Shown here one piece after another: positions 1-15,000 of a stretch of 64,000 bases of DNA; within the stretch, counting starts at the first letter, position 1; the number at the start of each line of letters is the position of its first letter. This DNA is from SP5GCR1 sp965199685 (GTDB taxonomy: Bacteria; Pseudomonadota; Gammaproteobacteria; Poriferisulfidales; Oxydemutatoraceae), in assembly GCA_965199685.1 (NCBI GenBank), contig OZ241323.1, positions 930,001 through 994,000 of the forward strand, given 5' to 3'. The notes beneath the pieces are model-generated. The model worked only from the letters and a program-made list of their open reading frames with translations. It did not search any database and was not told where the DNA came from. The position numbers were made by a program, and so were the translations under genes.

Positions 1-1
1 G

Positions 2-3000
2 GATGGCACCTTAAACCCCAGAGGGACTAATGGTTTCTTGGGTAGCAGTCAGACTACTGCGGTGTTGCAGTCCACATCGAGTGCCGTTTATGGAAATTGG
101 AGTATCAGCAATTGGGATTTCGGTTCTAACCAACAATACCCGACGCTGAGGGCTGCCGACGGCAGTCGTGCGATGCAAGTGTGGGAAGAGTCTTTGCCGC
201 AGAGTTTGCGCATAGAGAATGCCACTATAACGCCTATCAACGCAATAACCGAAGACACCAGTTATAGAGATGGTAATAGATACAAACTCTATGTGGATAG
301 TAGCCGACTACCGTTGCCGATTACTTTTTATACCACACCGACTGGTATTACGCTCTATTGCGACGATGTGCGGTGCCCGTTGACCGGCGATGCCGCGATC
401 ACGTTGAGCGATACTGATCCACAAACGATCACGATGGTGGTGCGAAACGACAATCGGATCATGGAATATTACTTTGATGTGGTGCGTGAAAATGTGCGGC
501 TGGACAATGTTGCTACAATCAACCTAAACGAAGGCGACACCTTCACAGTGGCAGGAGACTACACAGGCAGTTCCCAGGTTAGCATGATTAGCTGGTCGCA
601 AACCGCTGGTCCGACGATGAACATTGCCGATGCAGACAGCTTGAACCTTCAATTAAGACCGCAAGTGGACCTAGTGCCGAGAAATGTTGCCGGTAGCGAT
701 GTTCGCTTTCATCTGACGATCGCAGTTGACGATGAGAACGGCAACCCTGGAGTTTATATCAGCAGAGAAATATCGGTGCGCATCAACAAAGTGGATAACG
801 CACCGACAAGCGGAGATCTCACACTGGCACTGGGTGGCAACAAAATCACCGTAAGCGAGAGCTTGAGCGACATCGATGGCGACGGTGTGACTAACGCCGG
901 CAGGCAATTCCAGCGGCGTCCTGCCGGAGGCAACTGGGCGGATGTAGATTTAGCACAAAATGGTTTGGAGTATACGCTACCCTCCGAGACCATAGACTAT
1001 CAGTATCGTTTAACCGGCACTTATATAGACGGGCAAGGTTATCAAAGTGTCATCGTATCCAACACCATCACCGTTGCAGCGATATCTATGCCTATCTTTG
1101 CCGATAGCGACGGCGACTTGGTTGCAGATGACGACGACATAGACGACGACAACGACGGTTTGATAGAGGTTGAGTTTTTTGACGATTTGGACGCAATCCG
1201 CTATCAGCTGGACGGTCGCGGCTACCGAGCAAGTGCCGATGCCGAATTGAATACCGCCGGTTGCCCCGATACTGGTTGTATCGGCTACGAGTTGGCTCGC
1301 AGCCTATTTTTCTTTGAACGCTCACACTATCGTTCGGGTCAGCTGAATATATGGCCATTCAATTGGCCGTCTATAGGTGGTGTGTTCAACGCAACATTCA
1401 ACGGCAATGGGGAAGTTATTAGAAGTATGACCATCGGTCGCTCAGGTACTGTACCGCAAGCTAATGTCGGTCTATTTTCCGAGATCGGTAGCAACGGCAA
1501 AGTTGAAAACTTGGTTCTGAGAAATCCCCTCATCACAAACTTGAGCGGGATTAAAAATGTCGGCGGTATCGCTGGTATGGTGCGTCGCGGCGGTATCATC
1601 CGCAATAGCTATGTGGACACCATGGAGCCTATCCTAGACCCTGCCCCTGCCATACGCGCAGATAGAGGTTCGCTAGGCGGTTTGGTTGGTGTCAACGAGG
1701 GTTATATACTCAGTAGCTATGTGAAAATCAATGTGGAAGTGGGGGACTCCGACGGTAATATCTCAAATAACGGCAATGTCAGTGTCGGTGGCTTGGTTGG
1801 TAGGAACCGAAATGGTGGGCGAATCCACAACAGCTATTATGCAGGAGGTAGGATAATCGGGCATTGTATCACCGGCGGTTTGGTTGGCTCTCAGGAGACT
1901 GCCACAGCGAGTGTGGATGCCATCAGCGAGATCAGAAATAGCTATGTGAGCGATGATGTTGAAGTGCAAATGGGGGCTTCGTCATGCACGACACGGTATC
2001 TCGGCGGTTTGGTTGGTGTCCACGTCAACGGCAACTCAATCATCAGTGATAGCTACGCCGGTGGTAGAGCTTATGTGCCGTCATCATCGTTCTTCCCTGG
2101 GGGAAATGTTACACTTCCCGTGGCAAATCAAGGCATAACTGCCCGTAGATGCGATACAAGTTTCACTGCTTTGGCTCGTGTTGAAGGAAATGAGGTTCCA
2201 ATAGCAGATTTCGATGCTAATGTCGCCGGTCTATTAAACTATAACCCAGCTACCGATAGAGTACCGACGAATAGCTATTGGCGTAGAGAACCTTATCTAT
2301 GTATTCAACCAAATGAAAGAAGCATTTTTCCATCTAATTATTTAAGACATGCAGTAACACAAGCGGATATAGCTAATAAAAGACTCCAAAGCCAACTGAT
2401 AACCCCCATAGCCGCGAATGTATCGCAAATGTGTATAACCGACACCATGAACAATATAATCGGCACGGCGTTTACTGAAACAACAGCAAGCTGCACAACT
2501 TATCAAGGCTGGGACTCCGATGATTGGGATTTCGGCACCGATGCCCAGTACGCAGTACTCAGACATATCGAGGGCATCAATAGAGGCGATCCGGCTTGCG
2601 ACTTTGACAACAGCACTCCGTTGCCAAGATGCGGCGCACTTTTGTCCGGGCAATCGCGCACCAATCCGGTATCTGTGCGCCAGGCACCTAGACTTTCCAT
2701 CACACCGCCGCAGGTGATAATCAACTATGTGCTAAACGAGTCTGCTGCTGTAACACTGGGATCGCAAAACACGATAACGTTGAGTGAGGGAGATACTCTG
2801 AACCTGGATGCAGGAGACAGCTTTTCCTCAGACAGTGCGGCATTGGATTATTCATGGAGACAAATCAGTGGCACTGAGATATTATCCAAATCAAGCAGGC
2901 AATCAAGGATTAGCGTGAATGTACGCAACGATTTAGTGGCTGCCGATGCAAATCGTGTGCGTGTGGTTATCAGATTGGAAGTTAGCAGAAGAGACGATGC

Positions 3001-6000
3001 CAATATCTCGGCGGCTAGAAACATAACGATCGACATAAGCAAAACCAACCTCATCGGTAGTGCAGGTTCGCCCTACTGGGTGGATACCTCACTTTTTGCT
3101 CCTGCCGAAATCGTTGACGGCGACGGGGATACCATCAGCGGCATCAGATATCAATGGCAGCGTAGGGTGAGCGGCAGTTGGGTTGATATTACCGGGGCAA
3201 CCGAAGCAACCTATAGAGCCCGCAATACTCTGAATGACGAACATCGCTTGCGCATCAACTATATCGATGGGCAGGGTAATTCCAACACCCTCTTCGTCTC
3301 TGCACCATCGTATGTGGCAGCCAGAACGGTGGATGCAGATGCAGACGGTTTGATAGATATCTCTACCATTGAGCAGTTGAATGCGATCCGCCACCAGCCC
3401 GACGGCAGCGGATATACAGCGAGCGCAGGTGCCACACCGAATACTAGAGGCTGCCCGGGCGGTGCCTGCAACGGCTACGAATTGGTCAGGAGTTTGGATT
3501 TTGATGACCCCGACAGTTATAGCAGTACTGCAGACAATATTACCGCAAGGTGGGGGGACTGGGATCCGATTGATAATTTCGCAACCGTTTTAGAAGGCAA
3601 CCGGCATACGATTTCTAATCTGAATATTGTTGGAGGAGCTGAACCAATGGGTCTATTCGCTGCTACTGGTGCCAATGCCGAATTCAGAGGGTTGCGCTTC
3701 GCAGATGTGGCCATCAGCGGCAACAGTAGTCTCGCAGCTGCGCTGGTTGCCCAATTATCTAGTGGCGGCGAAATTCACGATTGCCATGTGCTGAGCGGTA
3801 ACATCTCATTCTATAATCAAGGCGGCTGCTTGGTCGGTGATAGTTCAGGTACGATTAGCGATAGTTCGGCAAGCTGCACATTAAGAGGGGGAGACAGAGT
3901 AGGTGGCTTGGCAGGTGGCGCGCATACCATTATCAACAGTTCGGCAACCGCAACAATGCGTGGGGTTACTAGTCGGTGGGATGGCGGTAGCAGAGAGGTA
4001 AGTCGTGGTGGTTTGGTAGGCACATTGAAAGCCGACGGGCGTATTGAGAATAGTCATGCAATCATTAGTCTATCCGATATTTTTGTGGAAGGTAGCGGAG
4101 TGTCAGGCACCGGCGGCTTGGTTGGCATTAGCAAGAATAATAGTGCGATCATCAATAGTTATGCGACCGGCGATATTGATGAAATCAGTGGAGGAGTGCT
4201 CCATACTAATGTCGGTGGTTTGGTCGGTCGTTCTGGTGGGGCAATCAGCGATAGCTATGCAGTTGGGAATGTGAATGGAAACAATCAACTCGGTGGTTTG
4301 GTCGGTAATTCCAGTGGGGCGATTAACGACAGCTATGCGACCGGCAATGTGAGCGGATCCAGAGAACTCGGCGGTTTGGTCGGTAATTCCAGTGGCGCGA
4401 TCAGCGACAGCTATGCAACCGGCAATGTAAGTAGCAATGTGAGCGGAAACAATCAACTCGGCGGTTTGGTTGGACTGAACGGAGGCACTATCAACAATAG
4501 TTATGCCATCGGCGATATTATGGGAGATTTAATTATTGGTGGTCTGGTCGGTGAGTCCAGTGGTAATGTCTCTAATAGTCATGCAACCGGAAAAATAACT
4601 AGAGGTCCTTCTTATCGCGCTGCGCTAAGGATAGGTGGTTTAATCGGGGATATCAGCGGAGGTACCGTGAGTAGTAGCTATGCATTGGGCATTGTGACTA
4701 CCCCTCCCTTCCGGAGTACTGATTTGGGTGGTTTTGCTGGTATTAATCGTGGCAACATCAATAACAGCTATGCAGCTGCTTTGATTGATGCAAGGGAAAT
4801 ATCCAGAGGAGGTTTCGTCGGTGGTTTTCTCGAAGGCAAGCCGGCTGAGAACAGCTATTCCATCTCCGAAGGCTTAAACGATTTTCGGGCTAGTGGGTTT
4901 TCCGGTTTTTCCAATAATGTTAGACAAAGTTATTGGGACATTGACCGTAGTGGCACCAGTAGCTCTGGAGGAAACGAGATCGGCTTTAGGTCGGAAATCC
5001 TCAGGTCGGCAACGCAACCGAGCACAACGACACATCCGTATCTGAACTGGAGTAGCGAGCGCTGGAGTTTTGGCACCACTGAGCAATATCCGGCACTCAG
5101 ATATTACGATAACACTTGTAGCACCAACACCCCGTCTGCAAATTGTGGGAATCTATTGCCTCGCCAACGCTTAGGTCTGCGAGATTTACGGGTCGCGCAA
5201 ATCGGTGGAAGTGGGCAGTTGCAAATTGCGCCGCCTTTTGATGGTGTAGTAATCAAGAACGATTTTGATCAGCTGGCGGTTGAAAACTACGCGATATTGA
5301 TGGACAGCAATATCCCCAGCATTGAAGTTTCTGCAATCGCAGCCGATGCTATCGGCACGATCACGATAAACGACTCACCAATGTCGGTAGGTTCGGCAAA
5401 CTATACCTTTGTCCCCGATTTCCCTAATGTTAGGACGCTAAACATATTGGTATCGCAACCCTATGAGATAACTGGTGAAGAAGATTTGGATGTGGAATAT
5501 CGTTTGACTTTCAGTACTGTCCCTGAGATAAATGCTATCACCCGCACGGTTGCAGAAAACGAAAACGGCGCGCCGTTGGCTGATTCGGTTGCGATAAGAG
5601 AAGGTCATTTTATAACGCTGAGCGGCGAACTGAGCGATGTAGACGGTGACAATTTAAGCTATCAATGGACGGTGGATGAAACACAAGTATCGCTTGTGGA
5701 CCGCGCCACCCTCCGCGGTGATGTGGTCGGAGGTAGTGGCAACGCGATGCTTTCATTCTATCTGCGCGAAGATTTCATCGCTGCCGACCGCGACTCTGAG
5801 ACAGTAAATATATCGCTGACGGTGCGCGACCCCAGTGGAGCAACTGCGCGTAGAGAACAATCATTCGTCGTCAACGAGTTCGATAACGGCGCGATAGATA
5901 GCATCGCTGCCCCGACGCGGGTCGGTTTGACCTATACCGCACCGCCACTCAGTCGCGTGCAGTTGGCAGAGGACCCCGACGGTGCCGGTGATCCGAACGA

Positions 6001-9000
6001 TATTCGCTACCAATGGCAGCGGCAATCGGGCGGCATCTGGTCTGATGTCGTCGGTGCGAATCTTGCGAGCTATACTGCCGATGGTGCGATTGCCGACCAT
6101 TATAGAGTGATAATAAACTACCAAGATAGACAAGGTTATCGTAGCGACATCGTATCGGCACCGATTGAGGCAGCGGTTGAGTTTGTGCAGGAAGTGGTGC
6201 CTACTTCCGAAGGAAGCGGTTTTGAAGTACTGCTAGACGCAGACGGTTTAACACCTCAATTCGAAAGAACACAAACCGAATACGCAGTGCCGCCCGAAAC
6301 CGATAGCATTGACATTGTGGTGATTACGCGCAGTGAGGATGTCTTTATCAACAATGTGCGCCTTGAAGGAAGGGTGACAACCAGCGATTTGGATTATGGC
6401 AATAATCGCATCGTTGTTGAGGCGCGAGACGAAGATAATACCAGCCGAAACTATACGATTTTGCGAGAATACGATGTCTCGTTAGGTGGTTGGAGTGTTG
6501 CATGGCAAGGCTCTCCTGACAATTTAGACTTCGTCGGTACTGATCTGCAACCAGATCCACCAGTGCGAATTCCCAACGATATAGATACAATTACTGTGAC
6601 CGCAAGAGTGAACGAATTGATAGATATAGCGATTCGTTCAAAAGGGAATACGGTCGGTTCCATTACCACTTCCACCGAAGCCGGCGAGCTGGTCGCACGA
6701 GCGACGATCAGCAATTTAGCATTGGGCGAACATGACATTGAGTTTTTCTTGAGATCTCCCGACGGACAAAGCACCGCCTCACATGTCGCAAAAGTCTGGC
6801 GCCGATATAACAGTCAGCTGAGAAGTTTATCCGCAGATCGCCTGCATCCGGGGTTTAACCCTGGACAATTTGAATATTCTGCGACTCTATCCAATCATGA
6901 GGAAGCTACCACTATTTTCTTTGAAGCGAACGAAGGCGGCACAGTTTTTGTACGAAATAACCCAGTAACAGTCTCAAATCCGATTACTGGTTTGAGGATT
7001 GGCAGGAATACCGAGCAGATTAGGGTGACCGCACCGGGCGTACCAGATGAAGAGGAAACCATTTACGAGATTATATTCAATCGTGAATACACTTTAGATT
7101 TACGCAGTTTGAGTCTGAGCGACTCGCAGATGAATGTAGTAAATCTGTCGCCGGCATTTTCTCCCACTAGCCATACCTATACGACAATAGTTCCTACCGA
7201 AACATCGCGAGTCATAGTGACATTCGCAACCGACTTAGAAGTCGGATCCTCAGTGCAGGCATCTAACATGCCAACCGTCACCGACACAACGATACGCAAT
7301 AATAATGTCCAAGATCGAATAGAGAAAACCATATCGCTACCGCTGAGCTTCGATGAAAACACTCTGGTCATCATGACATCGGCATTAGGAGAACAACAGG
7401 CAACCACGCTCACGATTACCCGCCTTAAAAGTGCCAATGCCAACTTGCAAAGCTTGCAGCTACGAGATACAAGAAACACTGATTTGCTTGCAGGAATTTT
7501 CGCAACCGACACCCTGAGCTACGATATCGATGTTGCCAACAATACAACTTCATCAACGCTGATATTGCAACCACAAGACGATAAAGTGACTAGTATCACG
7601 CTCAACGATGTGCCGTTGAGTTTAAGTAGCCTGAAAACTACTGGTTTGATTAGCAGAGCACTACCTCGCTTTATAGTCGGCGACAACGAAATCAAATTGA
7701 AAATAATCGCACATAACGAAGTCAGTTCTCAGACTTATACGTTGACAGTCAACCGTGAGGCAAGTTCCAACGCCAACTTGGATGGTTTCTCAGTCACACC
7801 GTTCTCTGAAGGAGTCCCTCAAGCTCCGGTGTCTCCACAAAATTTTGCTGCCAATACACTATTTTATACTTTGCCCGATCAGGAAAACGAGATAGATTGT
7901 ATCAGGGTGACACCGGCAGCAGCCGATAGTGAGGCAACGATTGAAATCACCAAAAGCGGGGATACTCCCGAAGAAAATTACTTTGTTGGCAAAAACAACC
8001 GCGAATCTAGCGAATGTATAAACTTGGATGTTGGGGATAATACGATCACAATTGATCTCACCGCAACCAATAAAACAACGATTCGCACCTACACGATAGA
8101 TATAGCTCGCAAGAGAAATTCTAATAAAAATTTGAGCGGCCCTCCAGTGGTTTCGGGTACCTCCGCAACCAGAGTTCTAGGAACCAACAACTACACCGCA
8201 ACGCTAGCTATAAATGCAAGGAGTTTTGTGGTGTCGGCGACAGCTGAACACCCGAATGCAACGGTATTGCTAACCAGCGACGGTGTCGAGGCAGGTCCTA
8301 GCCGAACTGCATCGTTAGCCTCTATCGGTATAAGCATCACAAACCCGGAGGCACAGGTCACGATCGTTGTGACCGCAGAGGACGAAACGATGCAAACATA
8401 CACGCTGACCGTTGAGCTGGATGTTAACAATAATGCAAGTTTAGCAAGTTTGACTGTGGCTGGCACTGCTGCGGTTAGGCAAAGCGATGGAAGCTATACC
8501 GCCAATGTGGGTGAGAATGTGGAAAATGTCTCAGTGACCGCAGTTGCCGAGGATTCCAATGCAACGGTAGCGATCAAAGAAGACGGCACTACACCTGTGA
8601 GTGCAATGACATCGGCAACGAGCAGTGTTCGCTTAGCCGAGACCGGAGACATTAAAACCCTAGAAATTGAAGTGACTGCGCAAGATGTCAGGGTCTCTGA
8701 AAGTTCTACTCTGACTATCGTTCGCGCACAGAGTAGCAATGATTGTTTGGCATCGTTGGCAATTCTAAACAGCGCAGACAATAGTCGTGCAGATAGCACA
8801 ACTTTCAATAGCAGCTGCGACGATCAACCGTCTAATCCTATGGAAACTTTGGATATAGAGAATTCGGTCGCGCAGATACTGATCCAAGCGACTGCGCAGA
8901 ACAGTAGGGCAAATATTAGAGTGCATGTTCCGGGCGACAGCGATGGTGAACAGATTCAAAGTGGTGCGAGCAATACAGAGGCTGTAGCCGTACCCGAAGG

Positions 9001-12000
9001 TGGTGCTACGACGATTACGATTGTAGTGACTGCCCAAAATGGCATGACAAACCGAGAGTATACCGTGAGGGTGCGACGCGCCGCGAGTTCCGATGCCGAT
9101 TTGAGAGACTTGCAGTTACTCGATGTGAACGATGTCAACCTGCTCGATTTCGCAACCGGGCAAGAAAGCTACGATATAGGAGTTTCTAATGCGAGTAATC
9201 GTGCGACGGTGTCTGCCGAAGCACACCCGCAGGCAAAGATTAAACTACGCATAGACGGTGCAGAGGATATTGCCACCGGCACTGGTATGATTAGCAGTGA
9301 ATTTGAGTTGCCGGGGACTGGGGCGGCAAATCGTATTCAGGTTCGTATCGTGGTTACTGCTCAAGATGAAAGCACGACCAAAGGCTACACCGTATTCGTG
9401 ACGCGTGCCGATCCGGTTAGAACGAATGCAGACTTAGGGACGATCGGGTTTGAGGTAGATAGAGATAGAGACGGCACCTATGAATCGCTGCAGGTAGAAG
9501 TGACCTCACCCGAAGACGGTAGTACAACCCACTTGGCACGTATCAGAGGAATAGCGGAGCTTGAAGTTCAGAATATAATTCGCATTAGGGTGTTGCCACG
9601 AGCTTTTGACGGTGCTGCGACGGTGAGTATAAACAACGGAACAGCAATGTCTGCGCCGAGTTTAGATTTGATGCTCACTGCTGCATTGGATACCGCCGAA
9701 GCTCCTATAACTATCAAAGTCATCGCCGGGGATGGGGTGACATCAGCGACCTATAGCTTGCTAATAACTCGAGAGAGCAGTTCGGATACTGGATTGAGTT
9801 CACTAACAGTCGGTGGCACTGCATTGCAACTAAACGATGCTACAACCGAATATACCGCAGCCATAGCCGAGAATGTAATGACTACCGACATAAATGCACG
9901 CACTAGACATTCGCAAGCCACATTAGTCATTCGTGAGCAAGGAGATACTCAAACCCAAGATGATGGTCAAAGAGATGTAACTGAGTCAATTAGTATCGCC
10001 GATACCGGCGACAGTAAAACTTTTGACATCATCGTGACTGCACAAAACCCAAGCATAACTAGAACCTATACCTTGGAAGTGAGCCGAGATCCGAGTACCG
10101 ATGTGGGCTTGAAGCGCATCACCGTCAATGGCAATGCCGCAACCAGGAATGACGATGGAACTTATACTGCGAGCATAGGCGAAAATACGACGAAGACTCG
10201 TGTGATTGTAGAATCAAATAGTCCTAAAGCGACGGTGGCAATCACCTTAGGCGGAGTCACAAACTCTGCGACCAGTCGGGCTAGCAGGGAATTTGCCATA
10301 GACGACCCCGGTGCTAGCGAACAATTACAGATTAGAATAACTGCGCAAGATGACGACACTGCACCACAAGATTACACTTTGACGGTGCGTCGCGACCTGA
10401 GTACCGATGCGCGCTTGTCGCGATTGGAATTGCTACCACAGCCGCCGGGTGGGGTTGAGCCGGTGATTTTTGATTCGCTAGCCAATACGATCGAACACGA
10501 GTTCCCCAACACCGTTGACCGTATCAAAATAAGACCGACTGCACATCCTTTTGCAAACAAAGTAGAGATGTTTAGGGTTGGGAGTTCGGTTGGCGAAATC
10601 ATAGCCAAAGGTGCAGAGAGTTCGGATATAGCTTTGGCATTAGGTGAGACAACGACGATCACCATCGTCGTGACCGCACAAGATACCACAGCAGCGGTGG
10701 CAAGGTATACCGTTATACTCACGCGTGCATATACTCTGGATTTGCGCAATCTGAGTCTGAGCGATTTGCAGATGAATGTGGTAACCCTAATGCCAGCCTT
10801 TGCTTCTACGAGATATAGCTATGACGCGGAAGTTCCTGTGGAAACATCAGAAGTTACAGTGACCTTCGCAACCGACTTAGAAGTAAGATCCGCAGTGCAG
10901 GCATTGAGAACACCGACCGTCACCGAAACGACGATACGCAATAACGATGTTGACGATCGGATAGAGAAAACCGCATTGCTACCGCTGAGCTTCGGTAGAA
11001 ACACTCTGGTAATCATCACATCGGCATTAGGAGAGCAACAGGCAACCACGCTTACGGTCACCCGCCTTAGAAGTACTAATGCCAAATTGCAAAGCCTGCA
11101 GCTGCGAGATCCAAGCAACATCGACCTACTTGCGGGAATGTTCACTCCCGACACCATAAGCTACGATATTAATGTTGCCAACAATATGAACAATATACCT
11201 GAAATGACGCTGATATTGGCACCGCAGGACGATAGAGTTTCTAGTATCACTCTCAATGATATGCCGTTGAGTTTGAGTAACCTGCAAAACACCGGTTTGA
11301 TTAGCCGTACGCTACCTCCCTTTATAGTGGGCGAGAACGAAATCGAATTGAAAATTATCGCACAAGACGAAGTCAGCTCGCAGACTTATACAGTGACAGT
11401 CAACCGTGCGGCAAGTTCCAACGCCAACTTAGATGGTTTCCAAATCACGCCGGTTTCTGGAGAAACCTCTCAAGCTCCGGTGTCTCCGCAAAATTTTGCT
11501 GCCGATACACTATCGTATACCTTGCCTGAACAAGGCAACGAGATAGATTGTGTTAGGGTGACACCGGCAGCAGCCGATGACGAGGCAACGATTGAAATCA
11601 CCAAACGCGGGGATACCTCTGAGGAAAATTACTTTGCTGGTAGGGGCAATCGCGGGATCAGCGATTGTATAGATTTGGATGTAGGAAGCAATACGATATC
11701 GGTCAAGCTCACCGCAACCGATAAAACAACGATTCGCACCTACATGATAAATATAGCCCGCAGAGCGAATTCCAATAAAAATTTGAGTGCACCTCCGACG
11801 GTTTCGGGTGTCGCCGCAACCCAAGTTCCAGGAACCAACAACTATACCGCAACGCTAGATGCAAATACAACGAGTTTTTCGGTGTCGGCAATGGCCGAGC
11901 ATCCGAGTGCTACGGTATTACTTAGCACTAGCGACGGTGTCGAGTCAATGTCTAGCCGCACTGCATCGTTAGCCTCTGTTGGTATAAGCATCGCCGAGCC

Positions 12001-15000
12001 TGAGGAGCAGATCAGGATTATTGTGACCGCACAAGACGAGACGTCTCAAACATATACGCTGAACGTTAGTCTGGAACTGAGCGAGGATGTGAGTTTGGCA
12101 AGTTTGACTGTGGCTGGTACTGCTGCGGTTAGGCAAAGCGATGGAACCTATACTGCGAATGTAGGTGAGAATGTGGCAGATGTTTTGGTGGCCGCAGTTG
12201 CCGGAGATTCTAGTGCAACAGTAGTAATCAGAGAAAATGGCACTACGCTTGCGAGTGCAACGAGATCGGCGACAGGAAGTGCCAACTTGGCCGAGACCGG
12301 AGACACTACAACCCTAGAAATTGAAGTGACAGCGCAAGATATTAGAGTCTCTGAAAGTTATACTCTGGTTATCACTCGCGCAGAAAGTAGTAATGATTGC
12401 TTGGCATCGTTGGCGATTCTAAACAGTGCCGATAATAGCCGTGCATCTAGCATAACTTTCAATGGCAGTTGCGGCGATCAACCGCCTAATCCTATGGCAA
12501 CTTTGGATATAGACAATTCGGTTGCACAGATCTTTATCCAAAAGACTGCGCAAAACAGTAGGGCAAATATCAGGGTGCATGTTCCGGGCGACAGCGATGG
12601 TGAGCAGGTGCAAAGCGGTGCGAGCAATACTAAGGCTGTAGCCATACCCGAAGGCGGTGCTACGACGATTACGATTGTGGTGACTGCCCAAAACGGCATG
12701 ACAAACCGAGAGTATACCGTGGGGGTGCAGCGCGCTGCGAGTTCCAATGCCGCTTTGACAGGCTTGCAGTTGCTCAATGTGAACAATGTCAACCTACTCA
12801 ATTTCGCAACCGAGCAAGAAATCTACAATATAAAAGTTTCTAATGCGACTAATCGTGCGACGGTGTCTGCCGAAGCGCACCCGCAGGCAAAGATTAAACT
12901 ACGCATAGACGATGTAGCAGATATTACAACTGCCACTGGCATGATTAGCAGTGAATTTGAGTTGCGGGAAACTGGGACGGAAAATCGTATTCGGGTTCGT
13001 ATCGTGGTTACCGCTCAAGATGATATCACGACTAGAGGCTACACCGTGTTCGTGACGCGCGCCGCCCCGATTAGAACGAATGCAGACTTAGGAACGATCG
13101 GATTTGAGGTAGACAGAGATGGTACCTATACATCGCTGCCGGTGGTACTGACCCCACCCGAAGAGGGCAGTACAACCTACTCGGCAATTATCAGAGGAAT
13201 AACCGGGCTTGAAGTTCAGAATATAATTGACATCAGAGTGTCGCCGCGAGCCTCTGACGGTGCTGCGACGGTGAGTATAAACGGCAGAACAGCAATATCT
13301 GCGCCGAGTTTGGATTTGATGCTTGATGCTGAATTGGATACCGCAGAGGAACCTATATCTATCAAAGTCATCGCTGGGGATGGGGTGACATCGGCGACCT
13401 ACAGCTTGCTAATAACCCGCGAGAGCAGTGCGGATACCGCACTGATTGTATCGCCAGTCGGTGGTGTTGAGATACAACTAAACGACACTACAACCAAACA
13501 TACCATAACCTTAGATCAGAATGTAATGACTATTGACATCAATCTGCGCACCAGACATTCGCAAGCCACACTCGTCACTCAAGAACAAGGAGATACCACA
13601 ACTCAGGATAGAGGTCAGAGGAGTGTGACTACACAAGTCAGCATCGCCGATACCGGTGGCAGTAAAACTTTGGAAATCATCGTGACTGCGCAAAACACAA
13701 GGACAAGCCAAACCTATACCTTACAAGTGAACCGGGCCCCGAGTACCGATGTGAGCTTTAAGCGTATCACCGTCAATGGCAATGATGCAACCAGGAATGA
13801 CGATGGAACATATACCGCAAATATAGGCGAAAATACCGAGAATGTTAGCGTGATTGTGGAATCAAATAGTCCTAAAGCGACGGTGGCAATCACCTTAGAC
13901 GGAGTCCCGAACTCTGCCACCAGTCGGACCATAACGGAATTCATCATAGACGATCCCGGTGCTAGCGAAGAATTAGGGATTAGAATAACCGCCCAAGATC
14001 CCGATACTGCACCACAAGATTACACTTTGACGGTGCGTCGCGACCCGAGTACCGATGCCAGCTTGTCGCAATTGGAATTGCTACCACAGCTGCCAAGTAG
14101 GGTTGATGCGGTGATTTTTGATTCGCCAGCCAATACGATCGAGCATGAGTTCTCCAACGCTGTGGGCAGTGTCACGATAAAACCAACCGCACATCCTTTT
14201 GCAAGCAAAGTAGAGATGTTTAGAGCAGGGAGTTCGGCTGGCGAAGTGATAAGAAAAGGTACAGAGAGTTCGGAAATCGTTCTGGCATCAGGTAAGACGA
14301 CAACGATTACGATTGTTGTGACTGCCCAAGATGAAAACACGACCCAAGGCTATACTGTGTTCGTGACGCGCGCTGATCCGCTTGGAACGAATGTAGGCTT
14401 AGAGACAATCGGATTTGAGGTAGATAGAAATAGAGACGGCACTTATACACCGCTACCGGTGACAGTGACCCCACCCGAACAGGGCAGTATAATCTACTCG
14501 GCAATTATCAGAGGAATAACGGGACTTGAAGTTCAGAATATAAATCGCATTAGGGTGTCGCCGCGAGCTTTTGACAATGCCTCAACGGTGAGTATAAACG
14601 GCGGGGCAGCAATGTCTGCGCCGAGTTTAGATTTGACACTCGCTGCTGCATTGGATACCGCCGAAGCTCCCATATCTATCAAAGTCATCGCTGAAGATGG
14701 AATGACATCCGCGACCTATAGCTTACTGATAACTCGAGAGAGCAGTTCGGACACTGGACTGAGTTTGCTAACAGTCGGTGGCGTTGCATTGCAACCAAAC
14801 GACGAGACAACCGAATATACCGCAACCATAGGCGAGGATGTGATGACTACCGACATAAATGCGCGCACCAGACATTCGTCAGCCACACTAGTCATTCGCG
14901 AGCAAGGAGACACTTCAACCCAAGATAGTGGTCAAAGAGATATAACTGAGTCAATCAGCATAGCCGACACTGGTGGCAGTAAAACTTTGGAAATCATCGT

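Noticed and set aside
38..40. TTG at 38 as the start codon of the giant gene
   Set aside because: The frame is open to base 2, and the upstream codons continue the protein naturally; the WDFG..QYPTLR just after is the end of a GLUG block, not a protein N-terminus.
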